From NCBI RefSeq assembly GCF_963082655.1, contig NC_081553.1:59967571-60031570 (forward strand): 64,000 bases of DNA, read 5' to 3'. The stretch's first letter is position 1. Every line of letters begins with the position of its first letter. The position numbers and the translations under genes are program-made. This stretch comes from Stomoxys calcitrans (Eukaryota > Arthropoda > Insecta > Diptera > Muscidae). This document shows positions 21,890-32,309 of this stretch, piece after piece. The notes under the pieces were generated by a model. The model made no database searches. It saw nothing but the letters and a program-made list of their open reading frames with translations, and was not told where the DNA came from.

Positions 21890-23100
21890 GTTTCATTAGG
21901 TTAGGTTAAAAACGGGGTGCAGGGTATTAATCTGCCTCGATAGAGTAACCTCGACAAAGCAAATCCAAGTTATGAATTCCGTGCTACTTACAAAATCCCT
22001 AAATGTTTTCCATACCACGCCCCAAATTTGATACATGTCTGCTATTGTGTACCCACCTAACTGCCGGTATCTGTTAGACGCGAAAGCCTGGCCATGACAA
22101 AGGATATGCTCCAATATCTCATCATCTTCCCCGGACACGCCCTACACAAGCTATCACTTGCCGCACCGATTTTGCATAAGTGAGCTCGTAGTCCTATGTG
22201 CCCCCGTTATGATACCAAAAAAACTATACTGACCTCCTTCTTACTTCCTTTCAGTAATAGCCTCGTCTTCTCACAGTCTGGATCCCATAAGATTTTCGCT
22301 GTTCCACAGGGTGGCATGCACACTCGTCGCCCTCTCCCTTAACTCGGACTGCGTCGACCCGAAAGTCTTCGGGTTAACCAAGTTTATTGACAGCAGTCCT
22401 CTGGCCTTTACCGCCACATATTCTGCCCTTTCAATCCCCTTACTCCGTTATGGCCCGGCACCCAAATAATGCGGATTTTGCCATCCTCAGAGAAGGCGTT
22501 AATTTCTTTCTTACACTGCAAGACTATTCGTGACCTTACCGTCCTGGTCACTATTGCCCTTGAGGCAATTTTACTGTCCGTAAGATGTTCACACTCGACG
22601 TCCTCGCGTTAGCACCACACCAACTCACCCATTCTCAGACCATGGGTTCTCAATGTAGACCCCAAGGCCCAATTTGTCCTCTAACTTTGATCCATCCGAG
22701 TAACATGATCTTCCAGATGGCAATACTAGGGTTCCGTCAATCCTAGACTGTGCCGATGGCAGCAGTGCCTCACACGCGCTCTCAAGGTTCACCTGAGGTA
22801 TCCGATCGGATACCTCTTCCCTTCCTTCCAGGTTTCCGATCGGATACCTCTTCAATTCTTTCAGGTTTCCGATCGGATAACTCTTCCCTTTCTTTCAGTT
22901 TTCCTATCATCGCCTCGACTATACCGTGCTGATATGAGCTGATCTCATCCTCAATCCATGCTCCCATCGCCATAAGTCTCATAGCCGCAGTGGCTGCCTT
23001 ACACTTAATCTGTATGTCAATGGGTCGTATATCTAGAATAGTCTCCAGTGCTCTAGTGGGTCTGGGCGCTCTGGGTTGGCCAAGACAATATTGTGAGAGG
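21890..23100 (-). pseudogene. LINE family D: thumb, RNase H and C-terminus
   Basis: Read on the minus strand from high to low coordinate. A post-RT segment (GAWIEDEISSYQHGIVEAMIGKL) lies at about 22880-22982. The RNase H start (SCYSDGSKLEDKLGLGVYIE) is at about 22640-22720. The RNase H end (IRIIWVPGHNGVRG) lies near 22440-22480. The C-terminal Cys/His region (EILEHILCHGQAFASNR..) is at 21896-22138, followed by the 3' UTR to 21890. The order matches I/R1/LOA-type ORF2. The RNase H histidine (GHNG) survives, but stops and frameshifts break the frame and the EN and RT domains are missing. It is the most readable family D 3' half in the window. Confidence 0.7.
22801..22900 (-). repeat. 33-34 bp tandem triplication inside LINE D
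   Basis: 'TCCGATCGGATA(A/C)CTCTTC' occurs at 22801, 22835 and 22868. In the minus-strand frame it gives repeated EVSDRKP/ELSDRKP segments. It expands a linker between thumb and RNase H. Confidence 0.75.
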
Positions 23101-23600
23101 CGGTGATTGTCTCGTTGTCAACCACCTGTTCGTTGGGTTGTATTAAGTCACCTGCCACTGCACTGCTCCATGTCTCAATATCAGGATTACTGCCTATCCT
23201 AGTCCTCCCAACCTTGAAAAAGACAGCCTTGCTCCCGCCATGCCTTAAGTCTCAGCCAAACTCGTCACCGAGATTTGATCAATGCCAACCACAAGGAGAG
23301 TTCTTTCTCCTTCTCCTCCCTGTGGAAGACCACCCACTTCTCTGCAACCAACTCTTGGTTATGCTTGCCAAAGAATCCCAACGTGCGTTCCGTCGCAAAT
23401 TTACTGCCCGATCCCTTGATGAAGACCGCCGCCTTTGTGAGCTGGAGGATGTCCATCTTTCTCACCAGGTCGAGCTTTGAGCTCTCCCAGTGAGCGTGGA
23501 TCCTCTGACGAGCTGTTTGACGTTATCAATACATTCCGCCAACGCAAAACGTAGCGTAAAGATGTCACCTTTATACTCGCATCTCATAATTTTTATGGGT
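23101..23600 (-). pseudogene. Unassigned LINE-like coding remnant
   Basis: The minus strand reads ALAECIDNVKQLVRG.. and, in other frames, WVVFHREEKEKELSLWLAL. The style resembles LINE ORF1 or linker sequence, but I cannot assign a domain. It lies between the family D 3' half on one side and an oppositely oriented thumb fragment on the other. Confidence 0.35.
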
Positions 23601-23945
23601 GGACCCTCTACAGAGTTCCACGCTTGTTCGAAAATCCGATCGTTGACGTCAGTAGTTTGGTGGACTGCTATGGAGAAAAAGTGCAACATAAGGACTATAC
23701 AACAGATTCAGAGAACATGTTGTCTTGGCATAGGCGGAGCGATGAGGACCACGCGCACTGGGGCACTGGAGACTATTCTAGATATCCCACCCATTGATAT
23801 ACAGATTAAGTGTGAGGCAGCCACTACGGCTATGAGACTTAAGGCGATGGGGGAATGGATTGAGGATGGGAGCAGCTCATACCATCGCGGTATAATCGAG
23901 GCGACGATAGGAAACCTGGAAGGAAGTGTAATCAATGTGCAGGCT
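23601..23945 (+). pseudogene. LINE family D post-RT (thumb) fragment, plus strand
   Basis: The plus-strand frame 23490-24023 reads VVWWTAMEKKCNIRTIQQIQ, then TCCLGIGGAMRTTRTGALET and LDIPPIDIQIKCEAATTAMRL. This is the conserved post-palm block 'VQR..CLxITGAMRTTPTxALExLLDIPPLD' of I/R1/LOA-type LINEs. It is homologous to the minus-strand DNA at 22880-23060 and 30720-30890 but runs the opposite way, so the locus carries two family D pieces in inverted orientation. Confidence 0.7.
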
Positions 23946-24484
23946 TCAAAAATTGAGATATTGAGCTTAAATTTGGCACAGATAAGTCTTTTTGATGCAC
24001 GGGCCAAATCGAACCATATTTGAATAAAGCTGCTATATAGACCGATTTTCCGATAAAGAATTTAATGCCCATAAAAACTTCATTTTTCATCCGATATGGT
24101 TTAGATCGGACTACATTTAGATATAGCTACCATATAGACCGATCTGCCGATAAAGGGTCTGAAGCGCATAAAAGCTTTATTTTTTAACCAATTTCGCTGA
24201 AATTTGAAACTGTGGGTTATTCTAAGCCTCCCGACATCTGACGTAAGTATGGTTCAGATCGGACTATATATAGATATAGGTGCCATATAGACCAATTTCC
24301 CGATAAAGGGTCTGAAGGCCATAAAATGTTTATTTTTTATCCGATTTCGCTGAAATTTAAAACAGTGAGCAGTTTTAGGCCTACCAACATCTGACCCAAA
24401 TATGGTTCAGAACAGACAATATTTAGACATCGCTGCCATATAGACCGATTTCCCGATAAAGGGTCCGAAGCCCATAGAATCATT
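23946..24484 (+). repeat. H-family array remnant
   Basis: Three units with 'CATATAGACCGATTTCCCGATAAAGGG' and 'CCATAAAA'. It ends where a new H 5' end begins at 24485. Confidence 0.65.
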
Positions 24485-26976
24485 ATTATACCCACCACCG
24501 AAGGATGGGAGTATATATTTATTTTGTCATTCCGTTTGCATCACATCGAAATATCCATTTCCGACCCTATAAAGTATATATATTCTTGATCAGCGTAAAA
24601 ATCTAAGACGATCTAAACACGTCCGTCCGTCTGTCTCTTGAAATCACGCTACAGTCTTTAAAAATAGAGATATTGAGCTGAAACTTTGCACAGATTCTTT
24701 TTTTGTCCATTAGCAGGTCAAGTTCGAAGAAGGGCTATATCGGACTATATCTTGATATAGCCCCCATATAGATCGATCCGCCGATTTAGGGTCTTAGGCC
24801 CATAAAAGCCACATTTATTATCCGATTTTGTTGAAACTTGAGACAGTGAGTTGTGTAAGGACCTACGACATCCTTCGTCAGTTTGGCGCAGGTCGATCCA
24901 GATTTGGATATAGCCGCCATATAGACCGAACCTCCGATTTAGGGTCTTTGGCCCATAAAAGCCACATTTATTATCCAATTCTGCTGAAATTTGGGACAGT
25001 GAGTTGTGTTAAGCCATTCGACATCCTTCGTTAATTTGGCTCAAATTGGCCCAGATTTGGTTATAGCTGCCATATAGACCAATCCTCCGATTTAGGGTCT
25101 TAGACCCATAAAAGCCACATTTATTATCCAATTTAGCTGAAATTTGGGACAGTGAGTTGTGTTAAGCCCTTCAATATCCTTCGTTAATTTGGTTCAGATC
25201 GGTCCAGATTTGGTTATAGCTGCCATATTAACCGATCCGCCGATTTAGGGTCTTAGGCCCATAAAAGCCACATGTATTATCCAATTTTGCTGAAATTTGG
25301 AACAGTGAATTGTGTTAGGCCCTTCAACATCCTTCGTTATTTTGGTCCAGATCGGTCCATATTTGGTTATAATTGCCATAAAGACCGATCCTCCGATTTA
25401 GGGTCTTAGGCCCATAAAAGCCACATTTATTATCCGATTTTGCTGAAATTTGGGACAGTGAGTTGTGTTATGCTCTTCGACATCCTTCGTTAATTTGGTC
25501 CAGATCGGTCCAGATTTGGTTATAGCTGCCATATAGACCGATATTCCGATTTAGGGTCTTAGACCCATAAAAGCCACATTTATTATCCAATTTAGCTGAA
25601 ATTTGGGACAGTGAGTTGTGTTAAGCCCTTCAATATCCTTCGTTAATTTGGTTCAGTTCGGCCCAGATTTGGTTTATAGCTGCCATATTGACCGATCCCC
25701 CGATTTAGGGTCTTAGGCCATTAAAAGCCACATTTATTATCTGATTTTGCTGAAATTTGAGACAGTGAGTTGTGTTAGGCCCTTCGACATCCTTCGTTAA
25801 TTTGGTCCAGATCGGTCCCAGATTTGGATATAGCTGCCATATAGAGCGATCCTCCGATTTAGGGTCTTAGGCCCATAAAAGCCACATTTATTATCCGATT
25901 TGCTGAAATTTGGGACAGTGTGTTGCCTTATGCCCTTCGACATCTTTCTTCAATTTTGCCCTGATCGGATCAGATTTGGATATAGCTGTCATATAGGACC
26001 GATCCCTCGATTTAAGGTTTCGGGCCCCATAAAATGCGCATTTATTGTCCGATGTCGCCGAAATTTGGAACAGTGAGTTAACTTAAGCCCCTTGACATAC
26101 TTCTGCAATATGGCACAGATCGGTCCAAATTTGGATATAGCTGCCATATAGACCGATCCTCCGATTTAGGGTCTTAGGCCATTAAAAGCCACATTTATTA
26201 TCCGATTTTGCTGAAATTTGGGACACTGTGTTGCCTTATGCCCTTCGACACCTTTCTTTAATTAGGTCCCTGATCGGATCAGATTTGGATATAGTTGCCA
26301 TATAGACCGATCTCTCGGTTTTAGGTTTTGGGACCATAAAAGGCGTTATTATTTTCCGATGTCGCCGAAATTTGGGACAGTTAGTTGTGTTGGGACCTTC
26401 GACATCCTTCTTCAATTTCACTCAGATCGGTTCAGATTGAATATAGCTGCCATATAGACCGATCCTCCGATTTAGGGTCTTAGGCCCATAAAAGGCACAT
26501 TTATTATCCGATTTTGCTGAAATTTGGGACAGTGAGTTGCCTTATACCCTTTCGACATCCTTCTTCAATTTCACTCAGGATCGTGCAGATTTGGATATAG
26601 CTGCCATGTAGACCGATCTCTCAATTTAATGTTTTGGGCCCCATAGACGGCACATTTATTGTACGATGTTGCCGAAAATTGAGACAAAGAGTTAAGTTAA
26701 GCCCCTCCATATATTTCTGCAATTTGGTCTAGATCGACCAGATGTGCATATAGCTGCATATAGACCGATATATCGATTTAAAGTCTTGGCCCCAGAAAAG
26801 GCGCATTTATAATACGATTTAACTGAAATTTGACACAGTGACTTATGTTTAGGTTTTTCGACATCCATGTGGTATATAGTTCAGATCGGTTTATTTTTAG
26901 ATATAACTACTAAAAAGACCAATATTTTGTTATTACACAATTCGGCCCAAACGAACTTAATACCATTTTACTTGCT
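24485..26976 (+). mobile_element. Longest H-family element (about 2.5 kb) with 153-bp array
   Basis: The 5' end ATTATACCCACCACCGAAGG (from 24485) is followed by 'CATCGAAATATCCATTTCCG', a short GTCCGTCCGTCTGTC microsatellite (about 24620-24637) and about 13 type A units. Landmarks at 25234, 25387 and 25540 are exactly 153 bp apart. The far end, TTCGGCCCAAACGAACTTAA then TACCATTTTACTTGC (about 26941-26975), is a degenerate form of the hairpin terminus. No coding capacity. Single-base indels shift spacing in some later units. Confidence 0.75.
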
Positions 26977-28148
26977 TTTGGATTTAGCATGCCTGTTTTT
27001 TTTTAAGGAAAATACCAATAATCCTAATAACTACCTAATGTGTCCTCAGGTCTCAGTGTTATTTTCAATATACCACTGCCAACTTAGGAAAGTTTTAAAT
27101 TTTAATTTCAGTTAAAATTCTTCTACGTTTGTTTTGGGGGGTGTAATTAAAAATTGTAGAGTTCTTGTGTCATTGGCACACATCATAAATTCCGTTTGGC
27201 AGATATGGTTTTGAAAACATTTTGCCCCCACCCGAATTATTTAAAGATTGAATTGAGTTCACTACTCTCACATTTCCACACATTCTAACTGGTGAAAAAA
27301 AGAGTGAGAGGCGGAGAGTGAGAAAGCTACAGAAATGGGGGTTAGGAATGTCACCAACACAAAAAAAAAAAAAACACAAAATATTCATACAGATGTTTAA
27401 ATGCCTCCAAATACGAGTCATAATCATAAAAATATGATGACTATAACGAACGGACGGACAGACAGACAGACATATAGAGAGGCTTGAAACGTTTCGGGTG
27501 ATTGAATGTTAGTGGAACGCACACACACCCGTACCCCCCACTCTTGAGTGCCGCCCTATGACGACAATGCGAGTGGGAATTTTTATGACCATTTTTAGGT
27601 GACTCCGTGAATATTTTTGCCTGATGCTCTCTTTTTTGTTGGTTTTTTGTTTTTTTTTGTTGGGTGGGTAATAAGAATTTATTTGCTTTTGTTTAAATTA
27701 AATTGTTTGACTCGGCTTTGTTTTTGTCTTTGGCATGATTTTCTCGAATCTTTCGAATCTTTAGGATTTGGGTTAATTGTGAGTTTGGAATGGCCCAAAG
27801 TGGCGGCGTGCGTGCAATCCATCCATCCCACTGACTGCGTGTCTTTCTATTGTGCCTCTCAATCGGTGGTTTGTGAGAAATCTCACGAATTAACCATAAA
27901 AATACTTTTTCATTTGGCGTTTTTTTTTTTCTCTCTCTCTCTTTTTAATTTGGCAAAAGTGTAAATTATGCCTGGCAATTTTTTCGTAAATTAAATGCGT
28001 TTGTTGGTATTTTATGCAACCGTTGAAATTTAATAAAGCCATTACGATGCGCCTTCTGTTCCTTAATTGGAGGCAAAAGAAGCCATAAAATTCATTGATA
28101 GGGTATTGAGTGCTTGGACGAGTTGGTATTTGGGATTAAGACTATTTA
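26977..28148. other. AT-rich unassigned sequence
   Basis: T runs, an A run near 27360-27375 and a short GACAGACAGACA tract at about 27455-27472. The open frame 27617-27964 is composed of low-complexity T-rich DNA and is not convincing. Confidence 0.4.
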
Positions 28149-28178
28149 TTGGGTTGCCCGAAAAGTAATTGCGGATTG
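28149..28178 (+). mobile_element. 237-bp MITE end fragment
   Basis: TTGGGTTGCCCGAAAAGTAA.. is one terminal inverted repeat of the MITE found complete at 48808-49044. It is preceded by TA at 28147-28148. The rest is missing. Confidence 0.7.
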
Positions 28179-28193
28179 TACTATATCTGCAAC

Positions 28194-28279
28194 GGCATAG
28201 GTTGGGCTAGGATAGGTTGAAAAGAGGAAAGAGGGTGCACATATTAATCCGCCCCACCATACACCTAAGCCAGTAATCG
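28194..28279 (-). repeat. LINE family D 3' end fragment
   Basis: Same 3' terminal sequence as 148-275 and 21890-21940 (minus strand). It lies directly between the MITE end and an H array. Confidence 0.55.
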
Positions 28280-29500
28280 GCTTGACATTCTTAGTCGATT
28301 AAGCCATGTCCGTCCGTCTGTCCATCTGTCGAAAGCACGCTAACTCATGAAGGAGTAAAGCTAGGGGCTTGAAATTTTGCACAAATGTTTCCTATTAGTG
28401 CAGGTCGATTGGGATGGTAAATAAACCAAATCGGTCCATGTTTTGGTATAGCTGTTATATGAACCGATATCGGATCTTGACTTCTTGAGCCTCTAGAGGG
28501 GGCAATTCTTATTCGATTTGGCTAAAATATAGCACAAAGTGTTTCATTTTGACTTCCAAAAACTCTGCAAAGTATGGTACAAATCGGTTCATAACCTAAT
28601 ATAGATCCAATATAAACCGATCTCGAAACATGAGTTTTGAGCCGCTAGAGGGCGCAATTACTATCTGATTTTGCATGAAGTGCTTTGGTTTGACCACGAA
28701 TAACTGTGCCAAGTATGGTCTAAATCCGATGATAACCTGATAAAGCTCCCATATAAAGCGATTTCGGATCTTGACTTCTTGAGCCACAGATTTGGTTAAA
28801 ATTTTGCATGATGTCTTTTAGTTTACCATCCCATATAAACTTATCTCGGATCTTGACTTCTTGGGTCGCTAGAGGGCGCAATTATTATCTGATTGGGCTA
28901 AAATATTGCATGAAGTGCTTTGGTTTGACCACGAATAACTGTGCCAAGTATGGTCCAAATCCGTTCATAACCTGATATAGCTCCCATATAAAGCGATTTT
29001 GTATCTAGACTTCTTGAGCCACTAGAGGACGTTATTATTATAAGATTTGGTTAAAATTTTGAACGATGTCTTTTGGTTTGGGATCAACAACTGTGCTATG
29101 TATGGTCCAAATCGGTTCATAACCTGATATAGCTCCCACATAAACTTATGTCGGATCTTGATTACGCTAAAATTGTGCATGAAGTGCTTTGGTTTGCCTA
29201 TGAATAACTGTGCCAAGTTTGGTCCAAATCGGTTCATAACCTGATATAGCTCCCAGATAAATTAACTCGGATCTTGAATTCTTGAGCCACTAGAGGGCGC
29301 TATTATTATCCGATTTGGTTGAAATTTTGGATGAAGTGTTTTGTTCTAACTTCAAATAACTGCGCCAACTATGGTTGATAACCTGATATAGTTCCCATAT
29401 AATCCGATTTCGGATCTAGACTTCGTGAGCTTCTAGAGGGAGCAATTATTATCCGATTTGGCTGAATTGCATTTGTCAAGTTCTTTGCCCGGTATCTCTT
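28280..29500 (+). repeat. H-family type B array
   Basis: Starts with a GTCCGTCCGTCTGTCC tract (28309-28324), then about seven diverged units with 'CATAACCTGATATAGCTCCC' and 'CTTGAGCC.CTAGAGGGCGC'. Several units are shortened by deletions, so spacing is irregular. Confidence 0.7.
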
Positions 29501-29514
29501 TATGTATGTTTGAG

Positions 29515-30000
29515 AGTATATAAGATGCCATTGTGCAAATCGGATCAAATGCGCCCTATAGGGGCTCAAGAAATAAAATCGGGACATCGGTTTATATGGG
29601 AGATATATCAGATAACGGACCGATTCAGACCATAAATGGTACAGAGAATAAAGGATTTAGAAACAATCGCTGTGCAAGAAGAAAAATCTGGAGTTCGATT
29701 TCTGTGAGAACCATTTTTGGCACGTTGTGCAAAATTTCAGCAAAATCAGACAAGAAATGCGCCTTTTAGGGGTACAAGAATACGAGATCCGAGATATTTT
29801 TATATGGGAGCTATATCAGGTTATGAAGCGATTTGGACCATACTTAGTACAGTTGTTTGTGGCCAAACCAAAAGACATCATGCACAATTTTAGCCAAATC
29901 GGTTAATAATTGCGCCCTCCAGCGGCTCAAGAAGTGGTAGCTACCAGAGATGTTAACCGTCTTAGAAAACGTCATAGTACTAAAATATCAGCCAAATCGG
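29515..30000 (-). repeat. H-family type B array, opposite orientation
   Basis: Units read 'GGGGCTCAAGAA' and 'GGTTTATATGGGAG', the reverse orientation of the preceding array. The flip lies at about 29500-29520. Confidence 0.65.
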
Positions 30001-30142
30001 ATAAGAATTGCGCTTTCTAGGGATTTTTGAGCACTATCCAGCAAAAAAATAATATTGAAAATCCCTCCAAAAATGAAAATTTCGCAGTCCGAACAATATT
30101 TCGAAATGCTGAGGTCACCAATTTTAGGATCTGCTAAGAGGC

Positions 30143-30462
30143 GCCCGGACCACCAAGGGCCTTGATTTGAATTTGGCAAATGATAATTCGATAACACCTC
30201 AGCTTTAACCATTTCAAATTTCAAAGAGTTATCTCTATGCGGTTTCAAATGGCATATATTTTAACAGGTTTTTTTCGAATTTCTCCCACTGTGCGACCCA
30301 ACCGACCTACACTAATAGGAATTATTTGTGCAAAATTTCAAGCGCCTGGGAGAAAATCGAAAAAAACTATTAAAATATATGCCATTTGAGATCAGATAGA
30401 GATATGGGTGTTATCTAGATACTGTGCAAAATTTTAAGGCCCTTGGTGGTCTGGGTGCATCT
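30143..30462. repeat. Imperfect foldback (arms of about 110-145 bp)
   Basis: The left arm contains CCACCAAGGGCCTTGAT and CAAATGGCATATATTTTAAC, with TTTTTTTCGAATTTCTCCCA. The right arm has the complements in reverse order (TGGGAGAAAATCGAAAAAAA, then TTAAAATATATGCCATTTG and AAGGCCCTTGGTGGTC). The right arm is shorter by an internal deletion. The loop contains H-like sequence (CAACCGACCTACACTAATA). Confidence 0.7.
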
Positions 30463-30464
30463 TG

Positions 30465-31315
30465 ACAGCGAATAAAGTTGGTCACCTTGACATTTCGAGA
30501 AATTGTAATTTCCACCTTTGACCCATCCAGGCAACATGATGTTTCAGATGGCAATACCAGAGTTCGGTCAATCCAAGTCTGGCTGCAGTGCCTTACACAA
30601 GATTTTAAGTGTCGGTGTTCGATAGGAAACTTCTTCCATTCCTTCCAGTTTTCCCATCGTCACCTCGATTATCCCGCGATATTGTGACCTGCTTCTAAAA
30701 CTATCCAAACTCTAATCTCCTTAAGTCTGATAGTTGCAGCCTCACACTTAGTCTGTTTTTGTGTGGGTCGAATATCTAACATAGTCCCATGTCCTAGTGG
30801 GCGTGGTTTTCATCACTCCGCCTATGCCAAGACAACATGTTATCTGACCCCTTGTATCATCCTTAAGTTGCACTTTTTGTCCATCGCAGTTCACCAAACT
30901 ACTGAAGCGTAAATAAGGATTGCTCTAATCACGCTCCTGTAGAGTCAGTGGATTATCCGCGCCAGTGAACGGGCCCCATTTCGTGCCGACGGAACGCCTG
31001 CATAGTGGCCAACATCTGTGAGTCTTCTCGCTACGCTCCCGACTGTGACACTTCCCCTTCAGTTTCCTGCCCAAGATCACTTCTAAGTATTTGCTCTTCT
31101 CAGACATCGAATTCGTTCTATTGAGAAAATGTGGTGCGTCAAATTGGCTCACCTTCGTCTTCATCGTAAATAGGGAGATTTAGGTCTTTACTGGATGGTA
31201 TGCCATCGTTATGACTTTTTCGGCTATTCTACATAGCTCTTCTACATAGAACTGTTATATCATTATCTGCGTAGCAGATAAGTATACCGATCGATTCAGA
31301 ATCACTTTCTGATAC
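30465..31315 (-). pseudogene. LINE family D RT palm end, thumb and RNase H start
   Basis: Minus strand from 31273 down: an active-site block read as CYADN (YADN at 31273-31262) replaces YADD. Debris of the post-palm region follows (EEQ..LRSDLGQETEGEV), and the thumb block at about 30890-30720 is colinear with 23640-23880. It ends near 30480 with RNase H leader sequence homologous to 22690-22760. Stops occur throughout. The loss of the second aspartate of the active site would abolish RT activity even without them. Confidence 0.6.
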
Positions 31316-31389
31316 GATTTAGCTGTCCGTCTGTTGCCTGTCTTTCCATGTTATTAGTGTACAAGCAACACGTCGTAATTTTCATCCAA

Positions 31390-32309
31390 ATTTGGTCCAG
31401 GCATGTTTTTCGGTCTGGGTCAAATTGAAGAGGACTGACGAAGGGCCTAACACAACTCACTGTGCCAAATTTCGGCGAAATCGGACTATAAATGTGCCTT
31501 TTAGGGGGCCAAGACTTTAAATCGAGAGATCGGTTTATATGGCTGCTATATCAAAATCTGAACCGATCCGGCCCAAATTGCAGAAAGTTGTCGTAGAACC
31601 TATCGCAATTCACTGTTCCAAATTTCGCCGAAATCAGACTATAAATGTGCCTTTTAAGGGCAGAAAACCTTAAATCGAGAGATCAGTTTATATGGCTGCT
31701 ATATCAAAATCTGAACCGATCTGCACCATATTGCAGAAGGATGTCGAGGGGCCTAACACAACTCACTGTCCCAAATTTCGGTGACATCCGACAATAAATG
31801 CGACTTTTATGGGCCCATCTTCGAACTTAACCTGCTTATGAAAAAAAAAGAATCTGTGCAAAATTTCAGCTGAATATCTCTATTTTTAAAGACTGTAGGG
31901 TGATTTTAACAGACAGACGGACGGACAGACGGACGGACAGACGGACGGACGGATAGACGGACGGACGGATAGACGGACGGATAGACGGACGGATAGACGG
32001 ACGGATAGACGGACGGACGGATAGACGGACGGAGAGACAGACGGACGGACGAACGAACAGACGGACGAACAGACGGACGAACAGACGGACGGACGGACGG
32101 ACAAACGGACGGCCAAACGGATGGACGGACGGACAGACGGACTGACAGACGGACGGACAGACGGACTGACGGCCATGGCTAGATCGTTTTAGATTTGTGC
32201 GCTGATCGAAAATATATGTACTTTATAGGGTCGGAAATGGATATTTCGATGCGTTGCAAGCGGAAAGACAAAATTAATATCCCCCATCCTTCGGTGGTGG
32301 GCATAAAAA
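31390..32309 (-). mobile_element. H-family element with expanded microsatellite
   Basis: Minus orientation: 5' end at about 32309 (CCCATCCTTCGGTGGTGGGC), 'TAGGGTCGGAAATGGATATTT', a GACGGACGGACA microsatellite (31906-32175) and about 2.5 type A units. The hairpin end is missing; the array fades at about 31390. Confidence 0.7.
31906..32175 (+). repeat. GACGGACA microsatellite
   Basis: About 270 bp of GACGGACGGACAGACGG-type repeats with GATA variants. It lies at the same place in the element as the shorter tracts at 1650, 12618 and 24620, so it is an expanded part of the H element and not an independent locus. Confidence 0.9.

Noticed and set aside
27617..27964. 115-codon ORF
   Set aside because: Low-complexity T-rich DNA giving Phe/Leu runs; no domain.
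31886..32176. 96-codon Ser/Val/Arg frame on the minus strand
   Set aside because: Translation of the GACGGACA microsatellite.
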